This document shows, piece by piece, positions 23,277-33,205 of a DNA stretch of 64,000 bases; within the stretch, counting starts at the first letter, position 1, and every line of letters starts with the position of its first letter. The stretch spans positions 1-64,000 of the forward strand of contig CAYTZH010000026.1 of NCBI GenBank assembly GCA_964442285.1, written 5' to 3'. This stretch comes from CAYTZH01 sp964442285 (GTDB lineage Bacteria > Myxococcota_A > UBA9160 > JAFDET01). Both the position numbers and the translations under genes were made by a program. The notes under the pieces are model-generated. The model did not search any database, was not told the origin of the DNA, and worked only from the letters and a program-made list of their open reading frames with translations.

Positions 23277-23372
23277 CGGAAGCGGGCGGGAATCGAACCC
23301 GCCGGGGCCGTGTCGCCACGGCCCCCGCCGGATTTGAAGTCCGGGACCGGCACCAGCACGGCAGACGCTTCC
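23277..23372 (-). tRNA. selC: tRNA-Sec (selenocysteine, anticodon TCA)
   Basis: A 96-base tRNA with a UGA-reading anticodon: stem CCGGA/TCCGG closes the loop CTTCAAA. The 5' end GGAAGCG pairs with CGCTTCC, followed by discriminator G as in all selenocysteine tRNAs. A long variable arm (GGGGCCGTG/CACGGCCCC) and the T-loop GTTCGATTCC are present. Acceptor plus T-stem total 13 pairs, the bacterial selC value. The CCA end is not encoded (CCG follows). Confidence 0.9.
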
Positions 23373-23460
23373 TCGTCGAGTCTACGCCACGCCCCGGGCG
23401 CTCGCAGGGCGCCGAGACGGCCGGCCGACGAAAAAGAGCCTGCACGACCCGACGCGTTCG

Positions 23461-24354
23461 GTGTACTCTCCGCTTGGGGTGGTGACCGCGTACTCGCGTC
23501 GCGAGACTTCGCGCATTCTTCGCATCTCGGCCGCGCGACTCCGCTACTGGGCGCGCACGTCCCTCGTGCGGCCGAGCGCCGAGCGCGATTCCCGTCCGGC
23601 CTACGGCTTCCGCGATCTGGTGCAGCTGAAGAGCGTTCTCGAGCTGGTGGAGCGGGGCGTTCCCCTGCGGCGCATCCGCCGGACCGTGGAGGCGGTTGCC
23701 CGGCGTCTCCCCGAGCTGGATCAGCCCATCGGCGCCCTGCGCGTCTGGGGCGAGACGGAGCGGGTCGTGGTCGAGCACGCCGGGGGTCTGTTCGAGCCCG
23801 ACGGCCAGATGGTCATGGACTTCCGCGACGACCCGGAGGCCGAGCCGCCGCTGCGCCTCGAGGCGGAGCCCGAGCTGGCTGCGCCGCTGGGGGAGCCGGA
23901 CCCGTCCGCCTGGTTCGAGCGCGGCTGCAGCCTCGACACGGACCCCGATACCTGGGACGAGGCCATCGCGGCCTACCGGCGCGCCCTCGAGCTCGACCCG
24001 CGCTACGCCGACGCCCACTGCAACCTCGGCACCGTCTTCTTCAACCAGGGCAAGCGCCGGGCGGCCCGGGAGTGCTTCGAGCACGCCCTCGAGGCCGACC
24101 CCTGGCACCTGGAGTCGAACTTCAACCTGGCCAACCTGCTCGAGGAGGAGGGGCGGGGAGAGGCCGCGCTACGCCACTACCGCGCCGTGCTGAAGCTCGA
24201 CCCGGGCTACGCCGACGCCCACGTGAACCTGGCGCTGCTGTGCGAGAAGCTCGCGTTGCGGGCCCACGCCCGCAATCACTGGCGGCGCTACCTCCAGCTC
24301 GAGCCCGACGGGCCCTGGTCGGAGGTGGGCCGGCGGCGCCTCCAGGACCTCTGA
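23461..24354 (+). CDS. MerR-type DNA-binding domain fused to TPR repeats
   Basis: A protein of about 297 residues. Residues about 10-80 form a MerR winged helix (YSRRETSRILRISAARLRYW, then YGFRDLVQLKSVLELVERGVPLRRIR). A linker of about 70 residues follows. From about residue 155 there are three TPR units with the usual LDPRYADAHCNLG-type motif. It has no cysteine metal-sensor tail, so the TPR part probably binds a protein. The start is GTG at 23461 or the in-frame GTGs at 23476 and 23479. Its 3' end overlaps the convergent M48 peptidase gene by about 185 bases. Confidence 0.85.
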   Translation: MYSPLGVVTAYSRRETSRILRISAARLRYWARTSLVRPSAERDSRPAYGFRDLVQLKSVLELVERGVPLRRIRRTVEAVARRLPELDQPIGALRVWGETERVVVEHAGGLFEPDGQMVMDFRDDPEAEPPLRLEAEPELAAPLGEPDPSAWFERGCSLDTDPDTWDEAIAAYRRALELDPRYADAHCNLGTVFFNQGKRRAARECFEHALEADPWHLESNFNLANLLEEEGRGEAALRHYRAVLKLDPGYADAHVNLALLCEKLALRAHARNHWRRYLQLEPDGPWSEVGRRRLQDL

Positions 24355-25953
24355 GCGGAGCTCGAGGTCGGACGCGCGCACCTCGAAGGCGCGTCGCGCC
24401 ACCACGTCGCCCTGCAGCAGCACCTCCACGCTCCAGCCCTCGCCGAGGGCCGCATCGGACGCGAGCACCAGGCGGTCGCTCACGTGGCGGCGTCGCTCGC
24501 GGGTCGGCGTGGCCTCCCGGACGATGGCGCCCTCGGGGTCGCGCCAGCGCACCCGTAGCGCATCGCGCTCGCCCGCGTAGCGCCGCGCCACCTCCGCCCA
24601 CCAGACCACGGGCGCCCCGGCGGCGAAGGAGAGCCGCTCCCGCCCGGGCGTCCCGTCCTCGAAGCGGTCGCACAGGCCCGCCTGGGCGAAGGGCGGGAAG
24701 GTGAGGCGGGCCACCTGGGCCTCGGCGCGCTGGTGCAGCTGGCTCGTGGGGGTGGAGTGCGCCATCGCCTGCTCGAGGTAGAAGACGCCGCGGTGGCGGT
24801 CGCCGAGCTCGCCGTAGAGATGGCCCGTGCGGTAGAGGATCAGGGAGGTGGTGGGGCTCAGGTCCACGGCGCGCCGGTACGCGGCGATGGCCTCGTCGAA
24901 GCGGCGCTGCGCCTGGAGGATCTCGCCCCGGCGCAGGGGGAGCCGCGAGTCCGTCGGCGACCGGTCCTCGGCGGCGCGGACCGCCCGGAGCGCGGCGTCC
25001 GGGTCCCCGGCCTCCAGCAGCGCCTCGGCGCGGGCCAGCGCCGCCGCGCCCTCGGCCGCGTCCGCGGGGAGTCGCGGCTCGCGCCAGACCGAGCGCCGGG
25101 CGTGGATCAGCCGACCCAGCCGGAGTCGGGCCCGCCGATAGGCCTCCTCGAGCTCCGGGGGTGCCTCCCGCAGCGGGTCCAGCTCCTCGTCCAGCGCGTC
25201 GACGGCGTGGATCCGCTCCTCGAGGTCGGGGTGGGTGTAGAGGTAGGCCGGGATCTCGCCCCGGGGCAGGCGCGCCTGCTCCGCGAGGATGCGATCGAAG
25301 AAGCGTCGCATGCCCCGCACCTCGTACCCGGACCGGGAGACGAAGACGGCGCCGTAGCGATCCGCCTCGCGCTCGAAGGTGCGGCTGAAGCGGAGCTGGA
25401 CCGCGATGTTGGCGCCCTGGGCGGCCACCATCGGGGCCGGGGAGCCCGCTGCGACGGCGGCGGCGATCCCGGCCAGCTGGGTGAGGAGCGAGGGCAGGGC
25501 GTTCTGCTCGACCATCCGCTTGTAGTGGCGTCCCTTCACGTGGGCGATCTCGTGACCCATGATGCCGGCGACCTCGTCGAGGCTGCCGGCCCGCATCAGC
25601 GTGCCGCTGTGGAAGTAGACGTAGCCCCCGGGCACGGCGAAGGCGTTCAGGCTCGGGTCCAGGACCACCCGGAAGCGGTAGATGAAGGGCTGCGGCTCCA
25701 GGTGGCGGATCATCGACTGGCCCAGGTCGTTCAGGAAGCCCACCACGACCGGGTCGTCGATGAAGTCGAGCTGGGCGCGGGCCGCCTGGTCGAAGGCGTA
25801 GCCCACCTCGCGCTCGTCCTCCTCGCTGACCTCCGTGGCCTTGCGCAGGGGGTTGAAGCGGGTGCCGTCGTCCTGGATGCAGGTGGCGAGGGCGAGGGGA
25901 AGCGCCGCGGCGAACGCCAGCCGGAGGGCTAGGTCCCGGCGTCGGGCTGCCAT
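24169..25953 (-). CDS. M48 zinc metalloprotease lipoprotein with TPR region (BepA-like)
   Basis: A 594-residue exported protease. The lipobox ALATC at residue about 25 marks a lipoprotein. The zinc motif HEIAH in MGHEIAHVKGRH is near residue 138, with the third ligand in READRYG. TPR-like helices follow (about 330-450), as in BepA, which handles outer-membrane protein quality control. The last 60 residues are antisense to the MerR-TPR gene and look non-native, so the true protein may be functional without them. Its ATG lies within the last 25 bases of gcvPB. Confidence 0.87.
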   Translation of the reverse strand: MAARRRDLALRLAFAAALPLALATCIQDDGTRFNPLRKATEVSEEDEREVGYAFDQAARAQLDFIDDPVVVGFLNDLGQSMIRHLEPQPFIYRFRVVLDPSLNAFAVPGGYVYFHSGTLMRAGSLDEVAGIMGHEIAHVKGRHYKRMVEQNALPSLLTQLAGIAAAVAAGSPAPMVAAQGANIAVQLRFSRTFEREADRYGAVFVSRSGYEVRGMRRFFDRILAEQARLPRGEIPAYLYTHPDLEERIHAVDALDEELDPLREAPPELEEAYRRARLRLGRLIHARRSVWREPRLPADAAEGAAALARAEALLEAGDPDAALRAVRAAEDRSPTDSRLPLRRGEILQAQRRFDEAIAAYRRAVDLSPTTSLILYRTGHLYGELGDRHRGVFYLEQAMAHSTPTSQLHQRAEAQVARLTFPPFAQAGLCDRFEDGTPGRERLSFAAGAPVVWWAEVARRYAGERDALRVRWRDPEGAIVREATPTRERRRHVSDRLVLASDAALGEGWSVEVLLQGDVVARRAFEVRASDLELRSEVLEAPPAHLRPGPVGLELEVAPPVIAGVGPQRELLAQQRQVHVGVGVARVELQHGAVVA

Positions 25954-27446
25954 CGCAGGACGGGCTTGCGGGCGGCCCGGGTCTCGTCGAGTCGCGCGTG
26001 CCGCGTGCTGTGGGGGGCCGCGCGAACCCGCTCCGGATCGCGCTCGGCCTCGTCGGCGATCGCGAGCAGGGCCTCGACGAAGCGGTCCAGTCCCTCCAGG
26101 GGCTCGCTCTCCGTCGGCTCGATCATGAGCGCGCCGTGCACGATCAGCGGGAAGTAGATGGTGGGCGGATGGTAGCCGTGGTCGATGAGCCGCTTGGCGA
26201 CGTCCATGGTGGTGACGCCCGAAGGCTCGAGGTTGCGGTCCGACAGCACGCACTCGTGCATCACCGGGCGGTCGTAGGGGACGTGGTACGCGCGGCGCAG
26301 GCGCGCGCGCAGGTAGTTGGCGTTGAGCACCGCCATCTCCGCGCAGCGGCGCAGGCCCTCGGCGCCCAGGGCGCGAATGTAGGCGTAGGCGCGCACCAGC
26401 ATGCCCACGTTGCCCAGGCCCGAGTGCAGCCGGCCGATCGACAGCGGGAGGTCGTAGTCGAGGGTCAGGCCCTTCCCCTCGTCGCCACCCAGGCGCCGCA
26501 CCACCGGCGTGGGCAGGTAGGGCGCCAGCACGTTCTTGACGCCGACGGGGCCGGCCCCGGGCCCGCCGCCGCCGTGGGGCGTGGAGAAGGTCTTGTGGAG
26601 GTTGAAGTGCATGACGTCGATGCCCATGTCGCCGGGGCGCGCGACGCCGAGCAGGGCGTTGAGGTTGGCGCCGTCGCCGTAGACGAGGCCTCCGCGGCGG
26701 TGGACGATCTCGCACAGGGCGACGATGTGCTCCTCGAACAGACCCAGGGTGTTCGGGTTGGTGAGCATCAGCGCGGCGACGTCGTCGTCCATGAGGGCCT
26801 CGACCGCGTCCGGATGCAGCACGCCGTCGTCACCGGAGGGCACTGCGACGCAGGTGTAGCCGTTGAGGGCGGCACTGGCCGGGTTGGTGCCGTGTGCGCT
26901 GTCCGGGATCAGCACCTTGCTGCGGCGGTCGCCGCGGTGCTCGTGGTAGGCCCGGATCATCATGATGCCGGCCAGCTCGCCCTGGGCGCCCGCCGCCGGC
27001 TGCAGGCTGACCCGGTCCATGCCGCTGATCTCGGCCAGATCCTCCTCCAGGCGCGCCATCAGCTCGAGCACGCCCTGGGCCAGGCCCTCGGGCTGGAGGG
27101 GGTGCAGGCCCGCGAAGCCGGGCAGGCGCGCCACCTTCTCGTTGACCTTCGGGTTGTACTTCATGGTGCAGGAGCCCAGCGGATAGAGCCCCAGGTCGAC
27201 CGCGTAGTTCCAGGTGGAGATCCGGGTGAAGTGGCGCACCACGTCCACCTCGGAGAGCTCGGGGAAGCCGGGGAGGTCGCCCCGAACGCCGTCGGCCCCG
27301 AGCAGGTCGGCCGGGTCGACGTCGGGGACGTCGAGGGTGTCCCCTTGGTGGCCGCGCCGGCCGGGCCGGCTGCGTTCGAAGAGCAGCGGCTCCTCGTAGG
27401 CCACGCTCGTCGCGGCGTTCCCGACGTTCTCGATCGTCTCGTCCAT
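25929..27446 (-). CDS. gcvPB: Glycine decarboxylase P protein, subunit 2
   Basis: The C-terminal half (505 residues) of the split glycine dehydrogenase. It carries the pyridoxal phosphate lysine in HFNLHKTFSTPHGGGGPG. Other family blocks are YPLGSCTMKYNPK and PDSAHGTNPASA. With GcvPA it decarboxylates glycine and passes the aminomethyl group to the lipoyl arm of GcvH. It begins at an ATG two bases after the end of gcvPA and overlaps the downstream M48 gene by 25 bases. Confidence 0.95.
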   Translation of the reverse strand: MDETIENVGNAATSVAYEEPLLFERSRPGRRGHQGDTLDVPDVDPADLLGADGVRGDLPGFPELSEVDVVRHFTRISTWNYAVDLGLYPLGSCTMKYNPKVNEKVARLPGFAGLHPLQPEGLAQGVLELMARLEEDLAEISGMDRVSLQPAAGAQGELAGIMMIRAYHEHRGDRRSKVLIPDSAHGTNPASAALNGYTCVAVPSGDDGVLHPDAVEALMDDDVAALMLTNPNTLGLFEEHIVALCEIVHRRGGLVYGDGANLNALLGVARPGDMGIDVMHFNLHKTFSTPHGGGGPGAGPVGVKNVLAPYLPTPVVRRLGGDEGKGLTLDYDLPLSIGRLHSGLGNVGMLVRAYAYIRALGAEGLRRCAEMAVLNANYLRARLRRAYHVPYDRPVMHECVLSDRNLEPSGVTTMDVAKRLIDHGYHPPTIYFPLIVHGALMIEPTESEPLEGLDRFVEALLAIADEAERDPERVRAAPHSTRHARLDETRAARKPVLRWQPDAGT

Positions 27447-27447
27447 C

Positions 27448-28785
27448 TCAGGCTCCCGCCAGGGCCGAGACCAGGGCGTCGATCTGGGCACGGCTCGCCA
27501 GCTCGGTGGTGCACACCAGCAGTGCGGGCCCGAGCTCCGGCGCGAAGGGGGCGAGGTCCAGTCCCCCGACGATGTCGCGCTCCAGGGCTCGCTCCAGGGC
27601 CGCGTCGGCCGGCCCGGCCAGCCCCACGACGAACTCGTTGAAGGGCTGGGCCGGGAGCGGCAGGGTCAGGCCCGGCGTCTCGCGCACCCGCGCGCGGGCG
27701 TACTCCGCCTTGGCCAGGTTGTGGCGGGCCAGAGCGCGGAGCCCCTGGCGCCCGTGCAGGGCCAGGTAGACCGTGGCCATGAGCAGGCAGAGGCCCTGGT
27801 TGGTGCAGATGTTCGACGTTGCCCGCTCGCGCCGGATGTGCTGCTCGCGGGTCGACAGGGTGAGCACGAAGCCCCGTCGCCCCCGCGCGTCGACCGTCTC
27901 GCCGACCAGGCGGCCCGGGAGCTGGCGCACGAACTTCTGTCGCGCCGCCAGGAAGCCCAGATGGGGCCCGCCGAAGCCCATGGGCAGCCCGAAGCTCTGG
28001 GCCTCTCCGCAGACCACGTCGGCGCCCAGCTCGCCCGGTGCGCGCAGCAGGCCGAGGGACAGGGCCTCGGTGACCGAGACCACCGCCAGCGCGCCGCGGG
28101 CGTGGGCGGCCTCGACCAGCGGCGCCAGCTCCTGGACGGGGCCGAGGAAGGACGGGCTCTGCACCAGCACGCAGGCGGTGTCGTCGTCGACCAGGGCGTC
28201 GACCGGCTCGCTGCGGCCGTCGGCGGCCCGGGGCGCATCGACCAGCTCCACCGCCAGGCCGTCGAGGTAGGTCTCGAGCACGTCGCGGTAGTGGGGGTGG
28301 AGGCCGTGGGCCAACACCACCCGATTTCGGCGGGTGATCCGCAGGGCCATGAGCACCGCCTCGGCGGTCGCCGAGGCGCCGTCGTACATGGAGGCGTTGG
28401 CCACGTCGAGGCCGGTGAGCGCGGCCATCAGGGTCTGCCACTCGAAGATGGTCTGGAGCGTCCCCTGGCTCATCTCCGGCTGATAGGGGGTGTAGGCCGT
28501 GTAGAACTCGGAGCGCGAGGCCACGGCGTCGACGACCGCCGGGGAGAAGTGCGGGTAGCAGCCGGCGCCCAGGAACCAGGCGTGGGTCTCGAGGTTGGCA
28601 TTGCGCCGCGCGAGGCGCCCGAGCTCAGCCAGCAGCGCCTGCTCGCCCTGGGCCGCCGGCAGGTCGAGGGCGCGGCCGAGCCGCAGCTTCTCGGGGACGG
28701 TCTCGAACAGGGACTCGACGCTCTCGGCGCCGACGGCGTCGAGCATGGCCTGGATGTCGGCTTCCGTGTGGGGGATGTAGCGCAA
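27448..28785 (-). CDS. gcvPA: Glycine decarboxylase P protein, subunit 1
   Basis: The N-terminal half (445 residues) of the split glycine dehydrogenase. Typical blocks are RYIPHTEADI at the start, FLGAGCYPHFSPAVV, FYTAYTPYQPEMSQGTLQ and ERATSNICTNQGL. It begins with a TTG at 28785, where RYIPHT is the known N-terminus; AGGAAG lies upstream. It is part of the gcvT-H-PA-PB order. Confidence 0.94.
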   Translation of the reverse strand: MRYIPHTEADIQAMLDAVGAESVESLFETVPEKLRLGRALDLPAAQGEQALLAELGRLARRNANLETHAWFLGAGCYPHFSPAVVDAVASRSEFYTAYTPYQPEMSQGTLQTIFEWQTLMAALTGLDVANASMYDGASATAEAVLMALRITRRNRVVLAHGLHPHYRDVLETYLDGLAVELVDAPRAADGRSEPVDALVDDDTACVLVQSPSFLGPVQELAPLVEAAHARGALAVVSVTEALSLGLLRAPGELGADVVCGEAQSFGLPMGFGGPHLGFLAARQKFVRQLPGRLVGETVDARGRRGFVLTLSTREQHIRRERATSNICTNQGLCLLMATVYLALHGRQGLRALARHNLAKAEYARARVRETPGLTLPLPAQPFNEFVVGLAGPADAALERALERDIVGGLDLAPFAPELGPALLVCTTELASRAQIDALVSALAGA

Positions 28786-28808
28786 CCCGATGTGCTTCCT
28801 TCCCGGGG

Positions 28809-29207
28809 CTAGTCCGAGCGCTCGGCCACGTGCTTCTTGTAGGCCTCGGCGCTGAGCAGACCCTCGAACTCGCCAGCGTCACTCGCGGAGATGGCGATGA
28901 TCCAGCCGTCCCCGTAGCAGTCCTCGTTGACCGCCTCCGGGTTCTCGCCGAGGTCCGCGTTGACGCCGATGACCTCGCCGCTGATCGGCGCATAGAGGTC
29001 CGAGACCGCCTTCACCGATTCGATCACGCCGAAGGGCTCGCCCTTCTCGAACGTAGCTCCTGTCTTGGGGAGCTCTAGGAAAACGATGTCGCCGAGCTGC
29101 TGCTGCGCGTAGTCGGTGACGCCCACGAGCACGCGGTCGTCCTCGATCCGCGCCCACTCGTCTTCGGCCGTGTAGGCCAGATCTTCCGGGATGTCGTACT
29201 CCGCCAA
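28809..29207 (-). CDS. gcvH: Glycine cleavage system H protein
   Basis: The lipoyl carrier protein (132 residues) of the glycine cleavage system. The lipoylated lysine lies in VIESVKAVSDLYAPISGEV near residue 66, and the C-terminal block DGWIIAI is present. The TTG start at 29207 follows a run of six G bases and gives the family length; the longer upstream frame is antisense of gcvT's end. Confidence 0.94.
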   Translation of the reverse strand: MAEYDIPEDLAYTAEDEWARIEDDRVLVGVTDYAQQQLGDIVFLELPKTGATFEKGEPFGVIESVKAVSDLYAPISGEVIGVNADLGENPEAVNEDCYGDGWIIAISASDAGEFEGLLSAEAYKKHVAERSD

Positions 29208-29239
29208 CGGGAACCCCCCTGCGCGAGACGGAAGCCGCG

Positions 29240-30333
<1,094 letters not shown>

Positions 30334-30337
<4 letters not shown>

Positions 30338-31218
30338 GCCTCGGTCCGGGCGCGGTAGGCGTGCAGCGTATTGCGCAGCAGCATGGTGACCGTCATCGGG
30401 CCGACGCCGCCGCGGGGCGGGGTCACCAGCCCGGCCACGGCGCGGACCGCCTCCAGGTCGACGTCTCCCACCAGCACCTCGTCGATCACGTTCACGCCGA
30501 CGTCGATCACCGCCGCGCCGGGCTTCACCCAGTCCGGGCCGACGAGCCGGGGTCGCCCGACCGCCGCGATCAGCACGTCGGCCTCCCGGCAGACGGCCGG
30601 GAGGTCCCGGGTGCGCGAGTGACACAGGGTGACCGTGGCGTGGCGGTGCAGCAGCAGCAGGGCCACCGGCTTGCCGACGAGGTCGCTGCGCCCGATCACG
30701 ACGGCGCGGGCGCCCTCCAGCGGGATCTCGTGGCGATCGAGGATCTCGAGGACGCCCAGGGGCGTGCACGGGCGCAGGCCCGGCGTGCCCGCCAGGAGGC
30801 GACCGGCGTTCAGGGGGTGGAGGCCGTCCACGTCCTTGGCCGGGTCGATCGCGGCCACCACCGCGGCGGCGTCGAGGTCGCCGGGCAGGGGGAGCTGGAC
30901 CAGGATCCCGTCCACGCCGTCGTCGCGGTTCAGGGCGTCCACCAGGGCCAGGAGCTCGGCCTGGGCCGTGGTCGCGGTCAGCCGGTGCTCCACCGAGTCG
31001 GCGCCGATCCGGGCGCAGGCCCGGCGCTTGCCCTTGATGTAGGAGGCGCTGGCCGGGTCGTCGCCCACCAGGACGACCGCCAGACAGGGCGGTCGCCGCC
31101 CGGCCGCGACCAGGCCCTTGATCTCGTCGGCGAGCTCGCCGCGGATCCGCTGGGCGAGGGCCTTGCCGTCGACGACGACGGCGGGATCGCCGGCGCCGGG
31201 CCGGGGGGCAGGTTTCAT
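30334..31218 (-). CDS. folD: Methylenetetrahydrofolate dehydrogenase/cyclohydrolase
   Basis: FolD (294 residues) interconverts 5,10-methylene- and 10-formyl-THF. The catalytic YIKGK is near residue 61. ILVQLPLPGDLD, KDVDGLHPLNAGRL, VVIGRSDLVGKPVA and TPPRGGVGPMTVTMLL are conserved. It heads the glycine cleavage set and uses the methylene-THF that GcvT makes. The ATG follows GGAGG five bases upstream. Confidence 0.95.
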
Positions 31219-31257
31219 TCGCGCCTCCAGGGGGGACGGCGCGAGTATATCAGCCGT

Positions 31258-31620
31258 TCAGGCCGCGGCTTTGGGGGACTTGCCGCCGCCCTTGCTGTCG
31301 GACCTGGTGCCGCCGTCGGACTTCGAGCCGGCGTCCGACTTCCCCGAGCCGCCCTTGTCGCCGGCCTTCTTCTCCTTGCCGCCTTCGGACTTCCCCTCCG
31401 ACTCGGACTTCCCCTCCGACTTCTCGCCCGACTTCTTCGCGCTCGAGTAGAGGTCGTTGTACCAGCCGCCGCCCTTGAGGACGAAGGCCGTTCGCGAGAT
31501 CAAGCGCCTGGCCTTGCGGGACTTGCAGGCGGGGCAGGTCTTGATGGCGTCCTCGGTGATGCGCTGCTCGCGCTCCCACTCGTGGCCGCAGGCGTCGCAG
31601 GCGTACTCGTAGATCGGCAC
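31258..31620 (-). CDS. FmdB-family zinc ribbon protein with charged tail
   Basis: A 120-residue protein. The first 60 residues are an FmdB/YfgJ zinc ribbon: PIYEYACDACGHEWE and TCPACKSRKARRL supply four cysteines. It is followed by the usual FKGGGWY-type motif (VLKGGGWYNDLYSS). The rest is a low-complexity Lys/Gly/Ser/Glu tail. FmdB proteins may act as small regulators, but the role is not established. The GTG start places PIYEY at the N-terminus as in the family. Confidence 0.85.
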   Translation of the reverse strand: MPIYEYACDACGHEWEREQRITEDAIKTCPACKSRKARRLISRTAFVLKGGGWYNDLYSSAKKSGEKSEGKSESEGKSEGGKEKKAGDKGGSGKSDAGSKSDGGTRSDSKGGGKSPKAAA

Positions 31621-31742
31621 TCTTCCGCTCCCTCTGTGGAGGCCGGGGCCCCGGGGTCGCCCGGAGGGCGTCCCCGTGGACGACCCCCTGCGGACCACGC
31701 CGCCCGCCGCGACCCGAACGGTGGGGTCCGAGGGCCCGCTCG

Positions 31743-32258
31743 TCAAGCACCCTCGCGCGCGGCGGGCTTGGGCGGGGTGAGGTAGGCGACCTTGTCGTCC
31801 TCGGGCGCGTCCGGCTCCGCCAGGCCCTCCAGCAGCTTCAGGTGGGTCTCGATGGTGGAGCGCACCGCCCCGGCGACGCGGCCCCGCAGGAGCTTCATCT
31901 CCCGGATGTCCTCGGCCAGCTTGGCGGCGCGGCGATGGGCCGCGTCCAGGATCTTCTCCGCCCGCACCTCCGCCTCGCCGACCATCACCTCCGACTCCCG
32001 GATCGCCGTCCTGCGCAGGTCCTCGGTCATGGCCTGGGCCGTGACGAGGGTCTTGCGCAGGGTCTCCTCGTTGGCGGTGAGCTCCTGGACCCGGCCCTCG
32101 AGCTGCCGCACGGTCTCGCGGAGGCCCTTGGTGTCGTGGACGAGGGCCCCGTAGTCCTCGGCCAGCATGCGCAGGAAGGCGTCCACCTCGTCCTGGTCGT
32201 AGCCGCGCCAGCGGACGGGAAAGCGGTGGTTCTGGATGTCGAGCGGGGTCATGCGCAT
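31743..32258 (-). CDS. DivIVA-domain coiled-coil protein
   Basis: A 171-residue protein with the N-terminal DivIVA lipid-binding motif (MTPLDIQNHRFPVRWRGYDQDEVDAFL), where the polar-targeting block sits in Gram-positive DivIVA. A long coiled coil follows to about residue 140. Such proteins mark curved membrane and recruit growth or division factors. The ATG at 32258 has GGAGGAG six bases upstream. Its neighbours proC, yggS and maf recall the ylm-divIVA cluster of Gram-positive bacteria. Confidence 0.86.
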   Translation of the reverse strand: MRMTPLDIQNHRFPVRWRGYDQDEVDAFLRMLAEDYGALVHDTKGLRETVRQLEGRVQELTANEETLRKTLVTAQAMTEDLRRTAIRESEVMVGEAEVRAEKILDAAHRRAAKLAEDIREMKLLRGRVAGAVRSTIETHLKLLEGLAEPDAPEDDKVAYLTPPKPAAREGA

Positions 32259-32349
32259 GGCGGGCTCCTCCTCCTCAGCCTGCGGCAAACCCATCGACCA
32301 ACCGACTGGAATGCTTGAGGGACGGGCGTTCCGGCCGCGGCGCCGGCGC

Positions 32350-33177
32350 TCAGTCGCCGCGCAGCTCCCGGGAGCGCCGGGTGGCGGCCGCCACGGCCTC
32401 GTAGACCGCCGCCCGCAGGCCGCCGGCCTCGAGGCGCTCCAGGCCCGCGATGGTCGTTCCTCCCGGCGAGGTGACCTGATCCTTGAGACCCGCCGGGTGG
32501 GTCCCGCTCTCGAGCGCCAGCTTCGCGGCTCCGAACACGGTCTGGTTCGCGAGCTGCTGCGCGGCCTGCCGCGGGAGCCCGACCCGGACCCCCGCGTCCG
32601 CCAGCGCCTCGAGCAGCACGAAGACGTAGGCGGGGCCGCTCCCCGAGAGACCCGTCACCGCATCCAGGAGGTCCTCGCCCGGCGCCTCCCAGGCACTCCC
32701 GACGGCCTCGAACAGGGCGCGGGCGGCGGCGCGGTCCTCGTCGTCCACGCCGCTCCCGGCGCAGAACGCCGTCGCGCCCGCGTGCACCTGGGCCGGCGTG
32801 TTCGGCATGGCCCGGATCACCCGCGCGCCCGGCGGGAGGGCGGCCTGGATCCGTCGGAGGGGCACGCCCGCGGCGATCGAGATCCAGAGGGGACGGGCCA
32901 GGCGCTCGTCGTCGAGCGCCGAGAGCTGCTCGAGGAGCGCCGGCACGACCGCCGGCTTCACCGCCAGGACGACCAGTCCGCTCCGGGCCACCACGTCCTC
33001 GGCCGGGGCCGTGGCCACGCCAAGCTCCTCCTCGAAGCGCTTGCGGCGGGCCGGGTCGGGATCGGCGGCGCGCAGCTGCTCCGGGGCGAGGCCGGAGTGG
33101 ATCAGGCCGCCCGCGAGGGCCTCGCCCATGGCCCCCGCCCCGAGGAATCCGATCTGCAGGCTCCGAATCCCGGTCAC
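32350..33177 (-). CDS. proC: Pyrroline-5-carboxylate reductase
   Basis: A 275-residue enzyme of the last proline synthesis step. The N-terminal dinucleotide fold has IGFLGAGAMGEALAGGL. The C-terminal signature spans DAVTGLSGSGPAYVFVLLEAL and QVTSPGGTTIAGL. The GTG start at 33177 gives the usual length. It lies 28 bases after yggS. Confidence 0.94.
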   Translation of the reverse strand: MTGIRSLQIGFLGAGAMGEALAGGLIHSGLAPEQLRAADPDPARRKRFEEELGVATAPAEDVVARSGLVVLAVKPAVVPALLEQLSALDDERLARPLWISIAAGVPLRRIQAALPPGARVIRAMPNTPAQVHAGATAFCAGSGVDDEDRAAARALFEAVGSAWEAPGEDLLDAVTGLSGSGPAYVFVLLEALADAGVRVGLPRQAAQQLANQTVFGAAKLALESGTHPAGLKDQVTSPGGTTIAGLERLEAGGLRAAVYEAVAAATRRSRELRGD

Positions 33178-33205
33178 GCGGCGTCCTCCGAGGCGGCTGG
33201 GGGGG

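Noticed and set aside
31219..31257. A glycine riboswitch before folD
   Set aside because: The gap to fmdB is only about 40 bases and shows just the ribosome site; there is no room for the aptamer.
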